Source of the DNA: Flavobacteriales bacterium UBA1959
GTDB lineage: Bacteria > Bacteroidota > Bacteroidia > Flavobacteriales_D > Sanyastnellaceae
Direction: 5' to 3'
NCBI GenBank assembly: GCA_002336085.1
Contig: DDEH01000149.1
Coordinates: 1 to 39,203, forward strand
Length of the DNA: 39,203 nt
Positions 7,882 to 16,522 of this stretch are shown piece after piece; positions within the stretch are counted from its first letter, which is position 1; each line of letters begins with the position of its first letter. The notes beneath the pieces were generated by a model, which was not told the origin of the DNA, did not search any database, and saw nothing but the letters and a program-made list of their open reading frames with translations. Both the position numbers and the translations under genes were made by a program.

Positions 7882-9729
7882 TTACTCCACCGTGACGCTC
7901 TTGGCGAGGTTTCTCGGCTGATCCACATTGCATTGTCGCAATACAGCGATGTGGTAACTGAGCAGCTGAAGCGGAATCGTTGTCAGCAATGGAGCGAGCG
8001 CTTGATCGCATTTGGGGATTTCGATGACGAATTCGGCAAGTGATTTGAGGTCGTTATTTCCAGCCGAAACCAATGCCACCAATCGTCCCCCGCGCGCCTT
8101 TACCTCTTGGACGTTGGACACGACTTTTTCATACACGTCGTCGGCGGTGGCGACGAAGAAGACCGGCATTTCCGCATCGATCAAGGCTATCGGGCCGTGC
8201 TTCATCTCGGCAGACGGATAACCCTCTGCATGGATGTAACTGATTTCTTTCAGCTTTAGAGCGCCTTCTAATGCAATGGGAAAATTCACACCGCGCCCTA
8301 AGTAAAGGGCGTTTTCGTTGTGTTGGAATTTGAGAGCAATGTTGCGAATGGCATCGTCTTGCTTGAGTAGTTGTTCCACCTTTTCAGGAATGGAATTGAG
8401 CTCCACGAGCAATCGGCTGAATCGCGCACTGGAAAGCTGTTTGTTACGCTTTCCCACGTGCATTGCAATCAATGTCAAAACAGTTAGCTGGGCGGTAAAT
8501 GCTTTTGTGGAAGCCACGCCAATTTCGGGTCCAGCATGCGTATACGCGCCACTATCAGTTTCTCGAGCAATACTCGAGCCTACAACGTTGCAAATTCCAA
8601 AGACATGCGCTCCACGCTCTTTCGCAAGGCGAATCGCAGCGAGTGTATCTGCCGTTTCACCGGATTGAGAAATGGCGATGACGACGTCATTGGGACGGAT
8701 GATGGGGTTGCGGTACCGAAATTCAGAGGCGTATTCGACTTCAACGGGAATTCGCGCAAAATCTTCAAACAAATACTCAGCCACCAACCCGGCGTGCCAG
8801 CTGGTGCCGCAGGCGATGATGAGAATGCGCTGAGCATTTTCCCACCGGTCCCAATGTTCATCGATTCCAGACATTTTGATTTCGTTTCGTTGAACGCTCA
8901 TGCGTCCTCTGAAAGAATCTTGGATGGAATTCGGCTGTTCGAATATTTCCTTGAGCATAAAGTGGTCAAAGCCACCTTTTTCAATGGCTTCAATTTGCAG
9001 TTCCAATGCGTGCACTTCTGGAGTGATTGTTACATTGTCCAGGTTTCGGATGATTAGACCATCCGTGCGGTGCATGATTGCAACTTCTTCATCATCCAAA
9101 TAGATGACGTTTTGGGTGTACTCAATGATAGGCGTGGCATCAGAAGCAACGTAGTATTCATTCTCAAGGCCAACGCCAATGACCAGTGGACTCGATTTAC
9201 GGGCTGCGATCAAAAGGTCGGGCTGGCTGGCGTCCATCACCACAATGGCATATGCCCCCTCAACTTCTCGAAGGGCGATTTGAACCGCCTCGCAAAGCGT
9301 TGTTGAAGTCCGGGTTTGAACCTCTTCAATCAAGTGAACCAGTACTTCCGTATCCGTGTCGCTTACAAAGTCGTGTCCATTGCTTTCAAGACTCGTTCTC
9401 AGGGACTCATAATTTTCGATGATGCCATTGTGGATCAAGGAAAGTTTTCCGAGTCGAGCAGTGTGGGGGTGTGCGTTGGTGTCATTTGGTGGCCCGTGGG
9501 TGGCCCAGCGGGTATGGCCAATGCCGCTATTTCCCGAAGTGTCGGAGTCGCCAACATGGTCGAGCAGGTCTTGGACCTTTCCTTTTTTCTTGAAGATGGT
9601 GAGCTCTTCCGGATTCTGGTGGATGGACACCCCTGCGCTATCGTATCCTCGATATTCCAGACGTTGCAACCCCTTGACGAGGATGGGGAAAGCCTCTTTA
9701 TGACCGATATAACCTACAATTCCGCACAT
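7882..9729 (-). CDS. glmS: Glutamine--fructose-6-phosphate aminotransferase (isomerizing)
   Basis: GlmS makes glucosamine-6-phosphate from fructose-6-phosphate and glutamine, the entry to peptidoglycan and lipid A precursors, in the cytoplasm. The protein is 615 residues, close to the usual length. It starts MCGIVGYIGHKEA, so Cys2 is the N-terminal glutaminase nucleophile after Met removal. The two SIS domains follow, with ISQSGETADTLAA and CGTSWHAG, and the C-terminus LAKSVTVE is canonical. It lies third in a minus-strand operon after the GT5-like gene and the DUF4270 lipoprotein, a gene order recurrent in Flavobacteriia. No glmS ribozyme is seen upstream: only 36 bases separate it from the preceding gene. 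Confidence 0.98.
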   Translation of the reverse strand: MCGIVGYIGHKEAFPILVKGLQRLEYRGYDSAGVSIHQNPEELTIFKKKGKVQDLLDHVGDSDTSGNSGIGHTRWATHGPPNDTNAHPHTARLGKLSLIHNGIIENYESLRTSLESNGHDFVSDTDTEVLVHLIEEVQTRTSTTLCEAVQIALREVEGAYAIVVMDASQPDLLIAARKSSPLVIGVGLENEYYVASDATPIIEYTQNVIYLDDEEVAIMHRTDGLIIRNLDNVTITPEVHALELQIEAIEKGGFDHFMLKEIFEQPNSIQDSFRGRMSVQRNEIKMSGIDEHWDRWENAQRILIIACGTSWHAGLVAEYLFEDFARIPVEVEYASEFRYRNPIIRPNDVVIAISQSGETADTLAAIRLAKERGAHVFGICNVVGSSIARETDSGAYTHAGPEIGVASTKAFTAQLTVLTLIAMHVGKRNKQLSSARFSRLLVELNSIPEKVEQLLKQDDAIRNIALKFQHNENALYLGRGVNFPIALEGALKLKEISYIHAEGYPSAEMKHGPIALIDAEMPVFFVATADDVYEKVVSNVQEVKARGGRLVALVSAGNNDLKSLAEFVIEIPKCDQALAPLLTTIPLQLLSYHIAVLRQCNVDQPRNLAKSVTVE

Positions 9730-9765
9730 GGTGGCTTGGCTTTATACAAACAATAATATGATAGG

Positions 9766-11106
9766 TCATTCGCTCCATGTCACGACAATGCGCGCTCTGC
9801 GGTTAATGTCCGTGGTGTCAGATGAGGCATCGGATGCGTTCGGACCGTTTAGCCTCACACCGGCCAAGGAAATCCCTCCACGTGACGCCACAACATAAAG
9901 GTCATCACTGGCCAACTCTCCGTTGAGCATGCGCTGAAACGTTTGAGAAATGTTGAATCGATACGCTTCTTCAACAGGGTCGTAATTCCCATTGATGTTG
10001 AGCCCAATCGATTGCTGATCAGGTGTAGAAATTGCTTCACCTTCTTCATTTTCAGTAAGGATGAAAAGGTCATTGGGAATCGGATAACGGGCGTCATTAT
10101 TTGCTGGAGCAACAGGCAAAAAAAGCTCTGCCTTATGCACAGCTCGGTCATCATCTCGCTTTTCCTCCCAAGCGGCCAAACCAGGAAACCTCAGCCGCGT
10201 TTTGAGGCCTGCACCCGAAAACACCCCCGCGATTTCATCCCCTGGAACCGACTCAGTCATTGCTTCATCCAAGGCTTGAAATGGTGGATACCAGTTGTGC
10301 GAGAATAGGTTGTTCCGAACGCACAACGTGCTAATATTGAACTCAAATACCGTCGTGTCTGTGGTGTTGTGAAAGTGCAAGGTCACTTTGCTAAGTCCGC
10401 TGCTGATATCAATCCCAACGGCGCCGGTCCCACCCATTGAAGGGTTGGGGATGACTTTAATGCCCGCGAAATACTCATTCCATGATTGATTCGAGTCATA
10501 TACTTCGTCGCCGGCGTCCAACAAGCGCTGTCCAAAGTCATTGGTCAAGTAAATCCTTCCCTGTGGCGCGAGCGTATCGTCTCCGAGGTAAAGACTTTGT
10601 CCTGGATTCAACAGGATGGGTTGATGCGCTGGATCGACCAAGGACGCTTCCAAATGTGGAAATGATTGGTTGGAGTAATAACCCGTATCCGCATTCAGTG
10701 TATCGGCCAACTCGAAGACTTGGATATACTGAGGGCTGAGAAGACCATACGAAGCTCCCGTGTATCTGAGGGAGAGATAAATACTGTCGATGGTAGGCGA
10801 TTCCCCAAATTCGAAGTCGGGTTCAATGAGCCGCAATTGAGAGACAAACCCCGCTTGATGCATGCCAAACTGTGGATGCTCCATGTTTCCAAGAACAGCA
10901 GTGCTAAGATTATTGGTTTCGAGACTATCTTCTCTCACCGTTGCAAACTCGATTTCTATTGTATCGGTCTGATAGAGGGTGAGTAAATCATCCTGAGCGT
11001 AATCAATCCCAACTTCCGTTTGGGGTTTTTTACAACTTGCGAGGATGGCTATTCCTCCTATGCTAGCCCAGACTGCCACGTGGGTACCGGCGATGGTTTT
11101 CAACAT
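9766..11106 (-). CDS. DUF4270 lipoprotein
   Basis: This 446-residue protein has an N-terminal hydrophobic segment ending in a lipobox (AILASC, Cys about residue 25), so it is a predicted lipoprotein. The mature start, with VGIDYAQDDLLTLYQTDTI and 'LGNMEHPQFGMHQAGFVSQL', matches my recollection of DUF4270, a Bacteroidetes-restricted family of unknown function. Supporting this, the C-terminal half has the repeated pattern of ligand-free beta-strand segments and ends RARIVVTWSE. In many Flavobacteriia this family sits between the glycogen synthase-like gene and glmS, exactly as here. That conserved order suggests a cell-envelope role linked to amino sugar supply, but this is inference. Confidence 0.85.
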   Translation of the reverse strand: MLKTIAGTHVAVWASIGGIAILASCKKPQTEVGIDYAQDDLLTLYQTDTIEIEFATVREDSLETNNLSTAVLGNMEHPQFGMHQAGFVSQLRLIEPDFEFGESPTIDSIYLSLRYTGASYGLLSPQYIQVFELADTLNADTGYYSNQSFPHLEASLVDPAHQPILLNPGQSLYLGDDTLAPQGRIYLTNDFGQRLLDAGDEVYDSNQSWNEYFAGIKVIPNPSMGGTGAVGIDISSGLSKVTLHFHNTTDTTVFEFNISTLCVRNNLFSHNWYPPFQALDEAMTESVPGDEIAGVFSGAGLKTRLRFPGLAAWEEKRDDDRAVHKAELFLPVAPANNDARYPIPNDLFILTENEEGEAISTPDQQSIGLNINGNYDPVEEAYRFNISQTFQRMLNGELASDDLYVVASRGGISLAGVRLNGPNASDASSDTTDINRRARIVVTWSE

Positions 11107-11123
11107 GCCGCGAAGTTCAACAA

Positions 11124-11951
11124 TTACGAGACAGCCTCAGCCTTTCCCTCTAAAATCGAATCGTAAAAATTGTTTATATCTCCAACATAGCCCTCTTCTC
11201 CATGGTAGTTGAGGATTGGAAGTCCCGAATCTTTCATTGCTTTTACAATGTCTTCACTCAAATCTTCGGAACCTACGATGAGGCCATCAGCGTTTTCGAT
11301 TGCCAAGAGGTTCAATGCGTCAAATGTGGGCTGGGCGATTGTTGCAACGGACTCTTCACTTATTCCGTCTAGCTTCATTTTTTCTGCCATACGCTTATCG
11401 AGGCTGCCCTCGAACCCTTCGTCGTAGATGCTGCAAACAATTTTGCTTTCTGCGAAATAAGGGTCTTGCTTAAAAATTTGCTTAAGGTAGAGTGGAGCAA
11501 TGTTCGTCATCCAACCATTGCAGTGAATAATGTCTGGAGCCCAACCGAGCTTCTTCACAGTCTCTAGTACCCCTCGAACAAAGAAAATACTGCGCTCATC
11601 GTTGTCCTCAAAAAGCTTGTCTTTTGCATCATGCAGCACTGACTTTCGCTTAAAATATTCCTCGTTATCAATGAAATAGACCTGCATACGAGCCGTCGGG
11701 ATGGAAGCGACTTTGATGACTAGCGGGTGATCAGTATCGTCAACATTCAAGTTCATTCCAGACAATCGGATGACTTCATGCAGCTGATGGCGTCGCTCGT
11801 TGATTTTGCCGAATCGGGGAGTGAATACACGAATCTCTCGACCTTTCTCGTGAACGCCTTGTGGGAGGTTTCGACTCACAGAACTCATTTGCGTAGCGGG
11901 CAAAAACGGAACAATGTGCTGGGATATGTAGAGGATTCTTGCTTTCTCCAT
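11124..11951 (-). CDS. Glycogen/starch synthase-like protein, GT5 N-terminal domain only
   Basis: The 275 residues match the N-terminal half (Glyco_transf_5) of glycogen/starch synthases: ILYISQHIVPFLPATQMSSV, then PRFGKINERRHQLHEVIRLSG, and PDIIHCNGWMTNIAPLYLK (the 'HxHDW' region, here HCNGW). The C-terminal GT1-type domain that binds ADP-glucose is absent, and bacterial GlgA is usually about 470-480 residues. The KTGGL sugar-nucleotide loop near the start of true GlgA is replaced by a sequence reading LPATQMSSVSRNL. It is therefore probably not an active glycogen synthase. It is the first gene of the operon with DUF4270 and glmS and has a good promoter match upstream. I do not know its function. 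Confidence 0.82.
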   Translation of the reverse strand: MEKARILYISQHIVPFLPATQMSSVSRNLPQGVHEKGREIRVFTPRFGKINERRHQLHEVIRLSGMNLNVDDTDHPLVIKVASIPTARMQVYFIDNEEYFKRKSVLHDAKDKLFEDNDERSIFFVRGVLETVKKLGWAPDIIHCNGWMTNIAPLYLKQIFKQDPYFAESKIVCSIYDEGFEGSLDKRMAEKMKLDGISEESVATIAQPTFDALNLLAIENADGLIVGSEDLSEDIVKAMKDSGLPILNYHGEEGYVGDINNFYDSILEGKAEAVS

Positions 11952-11984
11952 GGCGCCACGAAATAATTTGGTTCAACAGACTAT

Positions 11985-12015
11985 CAAATATACGTATTTT
12001 AGCCCGATAATCCAA
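11985..12015 (-). promoter_or_regulatory. Promoter of the GT5-like/DUF4270/glmS/DUF6150 operon
   Basis: On the minus strand, TTG (12015-12013), a 20-base spacer and TATATTTG (11992-11985) are a full match to the Bacteroidetes -33/-7 consensus. The start codon is at 11951, leaving a short leader of about 30 bases. It lies in the 90-base divergent region shared with panC; I see no equally good promoter for panC on the other strand. Confidence 0.6.
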
Positions 12016-12041
12016 GAAATTTGGGACTTTAACGCCATAAA

Positions 12042-12887
12042 ATGGAAGTTATACGTGCGAAAAGCGATTTGGCGCTGGCTTTGAAAAACCGACGGTTTCT
12101 GCGAATGGAAGTTGGTTTCGTGCCTACAATGGGTGCGCTTCATGAAGGCCATGCATCGCTCATTCGTCGTGCAAAGAAAGAAGTTTCATTCGTGGTTTTG
12201 AGCATTTTTGTGAATCCAACACAATTCACCGATTCCGGGGACTTTAATTCGTATCCAAGCACACTTGCTTCCGACCTAGAGCTCGCTCGTGAAGAAGGTG
12301 TTGACCTTGTTTTTGTTCCCCAGGCCGAAGACGTTTACGACGGTGAGGCGCACGCGAAACGCATGGATTATGGGCGCCTGACTTCAGCATTTGAAGGGAG
12401 AAAACGTCCCGGACATTTTGATGGAGTAATCGAGGTAGTACGAAGGCTTTTCAACATCGTTCAGCCGAGCACTTCGTTTTTTGGAGAAAAAGATTTGCAG
12501 CAGCTTCAGGTCATTCGACACTTAGGAAAAGTGGAGTTTCCAAGCATGAAAATTGTGGGATGTGGATTGATTCGTGACGCAGATGGGCTGGCGATGAGCA
12601 GCCGAAATATTCGAATAAGAGAGGGTTTTCGAGACCATGCCTTGAAAATTAATTCCTGTCTTATGGAGGCGAAAAATGCCATTGCAGCTGGTTTTCGCGT
12701 GGAGGAAGCCTTGGCTTTGCAGCGCCTAATCCTTGAGGATGATCCTCATGTTGAATTGGAGTATTTCGCAGCTGTAGATCCAGACACATTCGAGGAGTAT
12801 GTCGGCCAAGAGACCAAGGGTCGACCGTTTCTAATCGTTGCAGCCGTGGTTTCGGGTGTTCGTCTCATCGACAATTGCCTACTTTGA
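12042..12887 (+). CDS. panC: Pantoate--beta-alanine ligase
   Basis: PanC joins pantoate and beta-alanine with ATP to give pantothenate, the coenzyme A precursor, in the cytoplasm. The protein is 281 residues, the usual length. The nucleotidyltransferase HxGH motif lies in PTMGALHEGHASLI, followed by SIFVNPTQF, FFGEKDLQQL and the LAMSSRN loop (the KMSKS equivalent). The ATG at 12042 gives the normal N-terminus. The gene is divergent from the GT5-like gene, a conserved flavobacterial arrangement. panD (pyruvoyl aspartate decarboxylase), often next to panC in relatives, is not present; tatA follows after 72 bases. Confidence 0.97.
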   Translation: MEVIRAKSDLALALKNRRFLRMEVGFVPTMGALHEGHASLIRRAKKEVSFVVLSIFVNPTQFTDSGDFNSYPSTLASDLELAREEGVDLVFVPQAEDVYDGEAHAKRMDYGRLTSAFEGRKRPGHFDGVIEVVRRLFNIVQPSTSFFGEKDLQQLQVIRHLGKVEFPSMKIVGCGLIRDADGLAMSSRNIRIREGFRDHALKINSCLMEAKNAIAAGFRVEEALALQRLILEDDPHVELEYFAAVDPDTFEEYVGQETKGRPFLIVAAVVSGVRLIDNCLL

Positions 12888-12959
12888 TGTTCGTAACGTC
12901 CGCAGTGCAGGCGACTAAAATTGGTATTTTATTCTGAAATTTGCGCAAAACACTGCATC

Positions 12960-13127
12960 ATGGGAGCCGTAGGACCAGGTCAAATTATTGTCATAGCGCT
13001 GATTGTTTTACTTCTTTTCGGGGGGCGCAAGATTCCAGAACTCATGAAAGGCCTTGGAAAAGGCGTAAAGGAGTTTAAGGATGCCACGAATCAGGATTCG
13101 GAAAGCGACAAAGAAGACAAAGCTTAA
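12960..13127 (+). CDS. tatA: Twin-arginine translocase subunit TatA/TatE
   Basis: This 55-residue protein has one N-terminal membrane helix (GQIIVIALIVLLLFGGRKIP), the FGG-hinge and Pro typical of TatA, an amphipathic helix (ELMKGLGKGVKEFKDA) and a charged tail. It forms the pore of the Tat pathway that exports folded proteins across the inner membrane. I chose the ATG at 12960 (MGAVGPGQ) over a TTG 39 bases upstream, because the extra 13 residues have no counterpart in the family. It is 11 bases upstream of the lytic transglycosylase gene and probably co-transcribed. TatC is not in the window. Confidence 0.93.
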   Translation: MGAVGPGQIIVIALIVLLLFGGRKIPELMKGLGKGVKEFKDATNQDSESDKEDKA

Positions 13128-13138
13128 CGCTTGTGTGT

Positions 13139-14416
13139 ATGTTGAAGTTTCCGTGGCTCACGATGGCCTTGGTCATAGTCGTGCAGTCTGAAAGTCAAGA
13201 TATTCTTCTGGCCGAGAATGACTCTCTTTCGATGAATGATTCTCTCGATAAGAAAGTTTTAAAGCCGATTAATGGAGCACTGTTGGACCATGAAGTTGAG
13301 TGGTTAAACTGGGTTAGTTTGCAGCACTGTGTGACATCTGACACCGCACTTTTGAACATTCGAGATTTTGCTGAAGATGAGATCCCAAGTTTGGATACAG
13401 CCGAATTGAAACAGCGGATGTCATTGCTCAATGCGGCGTCGCCAATGGATTTGAGCTGGAATCCAGTGGTTCATTCCCGGATAGGATTTTACTCCAGCAA
13501 GAGAAGAAAGCATTTGGGGACGATGCTTGGCAGAGCTCCTGCTTATTTCCCCATTTTTGAGGAGGCCCTGGATCGGCATGACCTTCCGATGGAATTGAAG
13601 TATTTGCCGGTTGTGGAAAGTGGTTTGAATCCCACAGCACGCTCTCACGCAGGGGCTCGAGGGCTTTGGCAGTTCATGTATGCCACAGCGAAGTACCAAG
13701 GATTGCGGATTGACTCTTACATCGACGAACGCAGGGATCCTTACCGCAGTTCAGAAGCGGCCTGCGCATTTCTCTCAAAACTTTACAAGACATACGGAGA
13801 TTGGTACTTGGCTCTTGCGGCGTACAATGCAGGGTCTGGGAATGTCAATCGCGCCATTCGTAGAAGCGGAGGCAAACGAAGTTTCTGGGAAATTCGATTT
13901 TACCTGCCTCGTGAAACTCGGAACTATGTTCCAGCGTTTATGGCGGTGGTTTACCTGATGGAATACCACGCTGAGCACAACATTTATCCGATAAATATAC
14001 AGCCGCCCCATGCGCTATTGGACACGGTTACAGTCACGGAGGTTTTGCGCTTTGATCAAATTTCACAGGCGGCTGGGATCAAGCAATCCGACGTCGCTCA
14101 TTTGAACCCCATGTACCGATTGGACGTCATTCCTGCGACGGTGGAGCATTGGCCCTTGGTGCTTCCGTCAGCCAAAATCCCAGCATTTTTGGCGTTGCAG
14201 GACAGCGTGAGTAATTTCAAACCAGATTTGACGCCGGATATTATTTTTGTTCAAGAACCGGTAACGTACCGGGTGAAAAGCGGGGATGTTTTGGGCAAGA
14301 TTGCAGATCGTTATGGAGTAAGCGTTCGTCAATTGCGCGAATGGAACGATTTATCAGGATCGTTCATACGAATCGGTCAAAAACTGCTCATTCATGCTAA
14401 TCCCAAAAGCTACTAG
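13139..14416 (+). CDS. Membrane/periplasmic lytic transglycosylase with LysM domain (MltD-like)
   Basis: The product (425 residues from the ATG at 13139) has an N-terminal signal segment, a GH23 lytic transglycosylase domain and one C-terminal LysM repeat. The catalytic Glu160 is in LPVVESGLNP. Also diagnostic are SHAGARGLWQFM and LALAAYNAGSGNVNRAI, the MltD-type SLT signatures. The LysM segment is YRVKSGDVLGKIADRYGVSV and onward, ending about residue 422. It cleaves glycan strands of peptidoglycan in the periplasm. A GTG six bases upstream could also be the start but adds only two residues. Its end overlaps the next gene by 23 bases, so the two are translationally coupled. Confidence 0.93.
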   Translation: MLKFPWLTMALVIVVQSESQDILLAENDSLSMNDSLDKKVLKPINGALLDHEVEWLNWVSLQHCVTSDTALLNIRDFAEDEIPSLDTAELKQRMSLLNAASPMDLSWNPVVHSRIGFYSSKRRKHLGTMLGRAPAYFPIFEEALDRHDLPMELKYLPVVESGLNPTARSHAGARGLWQFMYATAKYQGLRIDSYIDERRDPYRSSEAACAFLSKLYKTYGDWYLALAAYNAGSGNVNRAIRRSGGKRSFWEIRFYLPRETRNYVPAFMAVVYLMEYHAEHNIYPINIQPPHALLDTVTVTEVLRFDQISQAAGIKQSDVAHLNPMYRLDVIPATVEHWPLVLPSAKIPAFLALQDSVSNFKPDLTPDIIFVQEPVTYRVKSGDVLGKIADRYGVSVRQLREWNDLSGSFIRIGQKLLIHANPKSY

Positions 14417-15440
14417 AGCGATTTTATTTTTAGCACTGCTGTTCATCAGTGGTTGTGGAAGCCAGGAAGGTGCGCGCTATGCGCTGCCAGGAAAGGTTGG
14501 TGCTTCAGGAGAGATCGTAGTTGTATGCCCAGAGGTGGTTTGGTCGGGCGAAGTAGGCGATACACTGCGCGCCATTTTCGGACAACCATTTCCTGTTTTG
14601 CCTCAGTATGAGCCTTGGTTCGACTTGGTCCATTTGACACCGGAATCATTTGATCGGTTTTGGAAACCTCATCGCAACATCATCGATTTGGACCTTGCCG
14701 ATCGCGTGGACACCCAGTCGCCCTCGGTATCCATCTACAAGGAAAAATATTCCCGCGACCAGATTTATATCAAAGGTGCGGCGCGCACTTCCGAGGGGCT
14801 GGCTCTGGCTCTGAATGATCGCGGCGATGAAATGCGCAGCATCTTGCATCGGGCAGAGGTAGAGCGGTTTGGTCGGTTGATTTCCCTTGATGAAAACGAG
14901 GTCATTAAAGCTGATCTGGTGGAGTGGATGAATTTGGAATTGACCCTACCACGCGATGCGCGCTGGGCAAAGAAGAATGATGAAGTGGGCTGGATTGATC
15001 GTCAGCTCACCCGCATGAAAGGGGGGGACAACCACGACGTCCAACAGGGATTTGTCGTGTACCGAGAGCCGTACACGTCTGATCAGCAATTTTCGATGCA
15101 AGCCCGCCTGAATAAGCGAAATTCCATCATGCGCAAACATATATTGGGACCTACAAAGGGGTCGTATATGACCACTGAGATGAGGTATATTCCCTCTTAC
15201 GAGGAAATTGTGTTCAACGGTCAATTTGCCTCAGAATTACGAGGGCTTTGGCGGATTGAGAACAATTATATGGGCGGCCCGTTTTACAGCCTGACCGTGT
15301 TGGATGAGCGCAACGGTGAGCTGGTTACAGTAGAGGGTTTTTCGTATGCGCCTTATTTCGATAAACGCGAATACATGCGTGAAGCGGAAGCTGTTGTTCG
15401 ATCGTGGCGCTGGGCCGAGCCAAAACCCGTGGGGCCATGA
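14394..15440 (+). CDS. DUF4837 family lipoprotein
   Basis: This 348-residue predicted lipoprotein begins MLIPKATRAILFLALLFISG followed by Cys21 (lipobox FISGC). The mature region starts with a segment reading GKVGASGEIVVVCPEVVWSG and continues 'DTLRAIFGQPFPVLPQYEPW', which I recognise as DUF4837, a Bacteroidetes family of unknown function. In related genomes DUF4837 genes are found next to a LysM lytic transglycosylase, as here, suggesting a peptidoglycan or envelope role (inference). It overlaps the transglycosylase gene by 23 bases and the next gene by an ATGA, so these three genes are a coupled unit. Confidence 0.85.
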   Translation: MLIPKATRAILFLALLFISGCGSQEGARYALPGKVGASGEIVVVCPEVVWSGEVGDTLRAIFGQPFPVLPQYEPWFDLVHLTPESFDRFWKPHRNIIDLDLADRVDTQSPSVSIYKEKYSRDQIYIKGAARTSEGLALALNDRGDEMRSILHRAEVERFGRLISLDENEVIKADLVEWMNLELTLPRDARWAKKNDEVGWIDRQLTRMKGGDNHDVQQGFVVYREPYTSDQQFSMQARLNKRNSIMRKHILGPTKGSYMTTEMRYIPSYEEIVFNGQFASELRGLWRIENNYMGGPFYSLTVLDERNGELVTVEGFSYAPYFDKREYMREAEAVVRSWRWAEPKPVGP

Positions 15441-16522
15441 GATTGGTTTCAGCTGTGATAGGCTTAGCCTCGATGATTCTTTGTGGTTGTCAAACGCCAG
15501 TGACAATCGAGCCAGAGTCTTGGGAGTTTGAAAGCAGCATTCGGGCCCTTGAGGTGACTGAAAACCAAGGTGTATGGTGGGCTGGAGCAAACGGAATGGT
15601 GGGCCATTCGCTGGACAATGGTACTTCATGGATTGTTGATACGCTGAGATTGAGCGACGGAAGCTTGCCTGCTTTTCGCTCCATTGCCGTTACCCGGGAA
15701 GCTGCGTTTGTTTTGAGCATAGCGTCTCCGGCGGTTCTTTTTCGGCGTGGTTTAACGTCTGGCAAATGGGATTCTGTTTATGTCAATACGGATCCTGCCA
15801 TCTTTTTTGACAGCATGTCTTTTTGGGATGATCAAGAAGGCATCGCCATGGGGGATGCTACGGCAGATTGCCTCAGCGTTCTTATTACGCGAGACGGCGG
15901 ATACAATTGGCAACTGGTGGAGTGTTCGGAATTACCGACTGCCGTGATCTCCGCTGCAGGGCAAATGGAAGCCGCATTCGCTGCATCCAATGGCAATTTG
16001 GTGGTTCGAGGCGATGAGGTTTGGATGGCGTCGGGTGGGCCAGCTTCGCGCATCTACCGTTCGATGGACCGCGGACGAAGTTGGACGGTGGAAGATACGC
16101 CCATCGTGCAGGGAGGAGCAATGACGGGAATGTTTAGCGTGGCGCGCTGTGCTGATGACGAATCGGGTAGTGTGGGGATGGCTTGGGGCGGGAATTGGGA
16201 AACCATGGAGGAAAATGCTGCGAATAAGGTCGTTACGAGGGATGGTGGAAAGCTCTGGGAAGTGCTCACCCCGAATGGTGGTCCCGGCTATCGTTCGTGT
16301 GTCCAGTACGTTCCAAATTCAGCCTGCCAAGGAATTTGGGCCGTGGGAATCCCGGGCATAAGTAAGTCGTGGGACGGTGGAACATCTTGGAGCACCGTGG
16401 CAGATTCTTCCTTTTTCACGGTGCGCTTTGATGCCAAGGGCGCGAACGCGTGGCTGGCAGGCCGCGGTCGGGTGAAGCGCGTTCCCGTCAATCGACCAAA
16501 AAAGGCAGTGATTCTCCCTTGA
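15437..16522 (+). CDS. YCF48/BNR-repeat lipoprotein
   Basis: The 361-residue product has a lipoprotein-like N-terminus (MRLVSAVIGLASMILCGC). It carries several BNR/sialidase-type repeats of the form S-x-D-x-G-x-x-W: SLDNGTSW, TRDGGYNWQL, SMDRGRSWTV, TRDGGKLWEV, SWDGGTSW, indicating a beta-propeller of the YCF48/photosystem-assembly type. Such proteins are often annotated 'oxidoreductase' without evidence; no enzymatic motif is visible. The ATG at 15437 overlaps the upstream stop (ATGA), and a possible upstream start at 15404 would remove the signal peptide from the N-terminus. The last 35 bases overlap the convergent M1 aminopeptidase gene. Confidence 0.8.
   Translation: MRLVSAVIGLASMILCGCQTPVTIEPESWEFESSIRALEVTENQGVWWAGANGMVGHSLDNGTSWIVDTLRLSDGSLPAFRSIAVTREAAFVLSIASPAVLFRRGLTSGKWDSVYVNTDPAIFFDSMSFWDDQEGIAMGDATADCLSVLITRDGGYNWQLVECSELPTAVISAAGQMEAAFAASNGNLVVRGDEVWMASGGPASRIYRSMDRGRSWTVEDTPIVQGGAMTGMFSVARCADDESGSVGMAWGGNWETMEENAANKVVTRDGGKLWEVLTPNGGPGYRSCVQYVPNSACQGIWAVGIPGISKSWDGGTSWSTVADSSFFTVRFDAKGANAWLAGRGRVKRVPVNRPKKAVILP

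Noticed and set aside
7866..7928. N-terminal extension of the DUF6150-like protein
   Set aside because: It would overlap glmS by 47 bases and bury the signal peptide. The ATG at 7865 is preferred.
8536..9057. 173-residue plus-strand frame inside glmS
   Set aside because: It is a shadow of the glmS coding strand, with no recognisable domain and no independent start signal.
9730..9765. glmS ribozyme or riboswitch upstream of glmS
   Set aside because: Only 36 bases separate glmS from the preceding gene, too short for the ribozyme fold.
12921..12959. TTG start giving TatA 13 extra residues
   Set aside because: TatA proteins begin directly with the membrane helix, as does the ATG at 12960.
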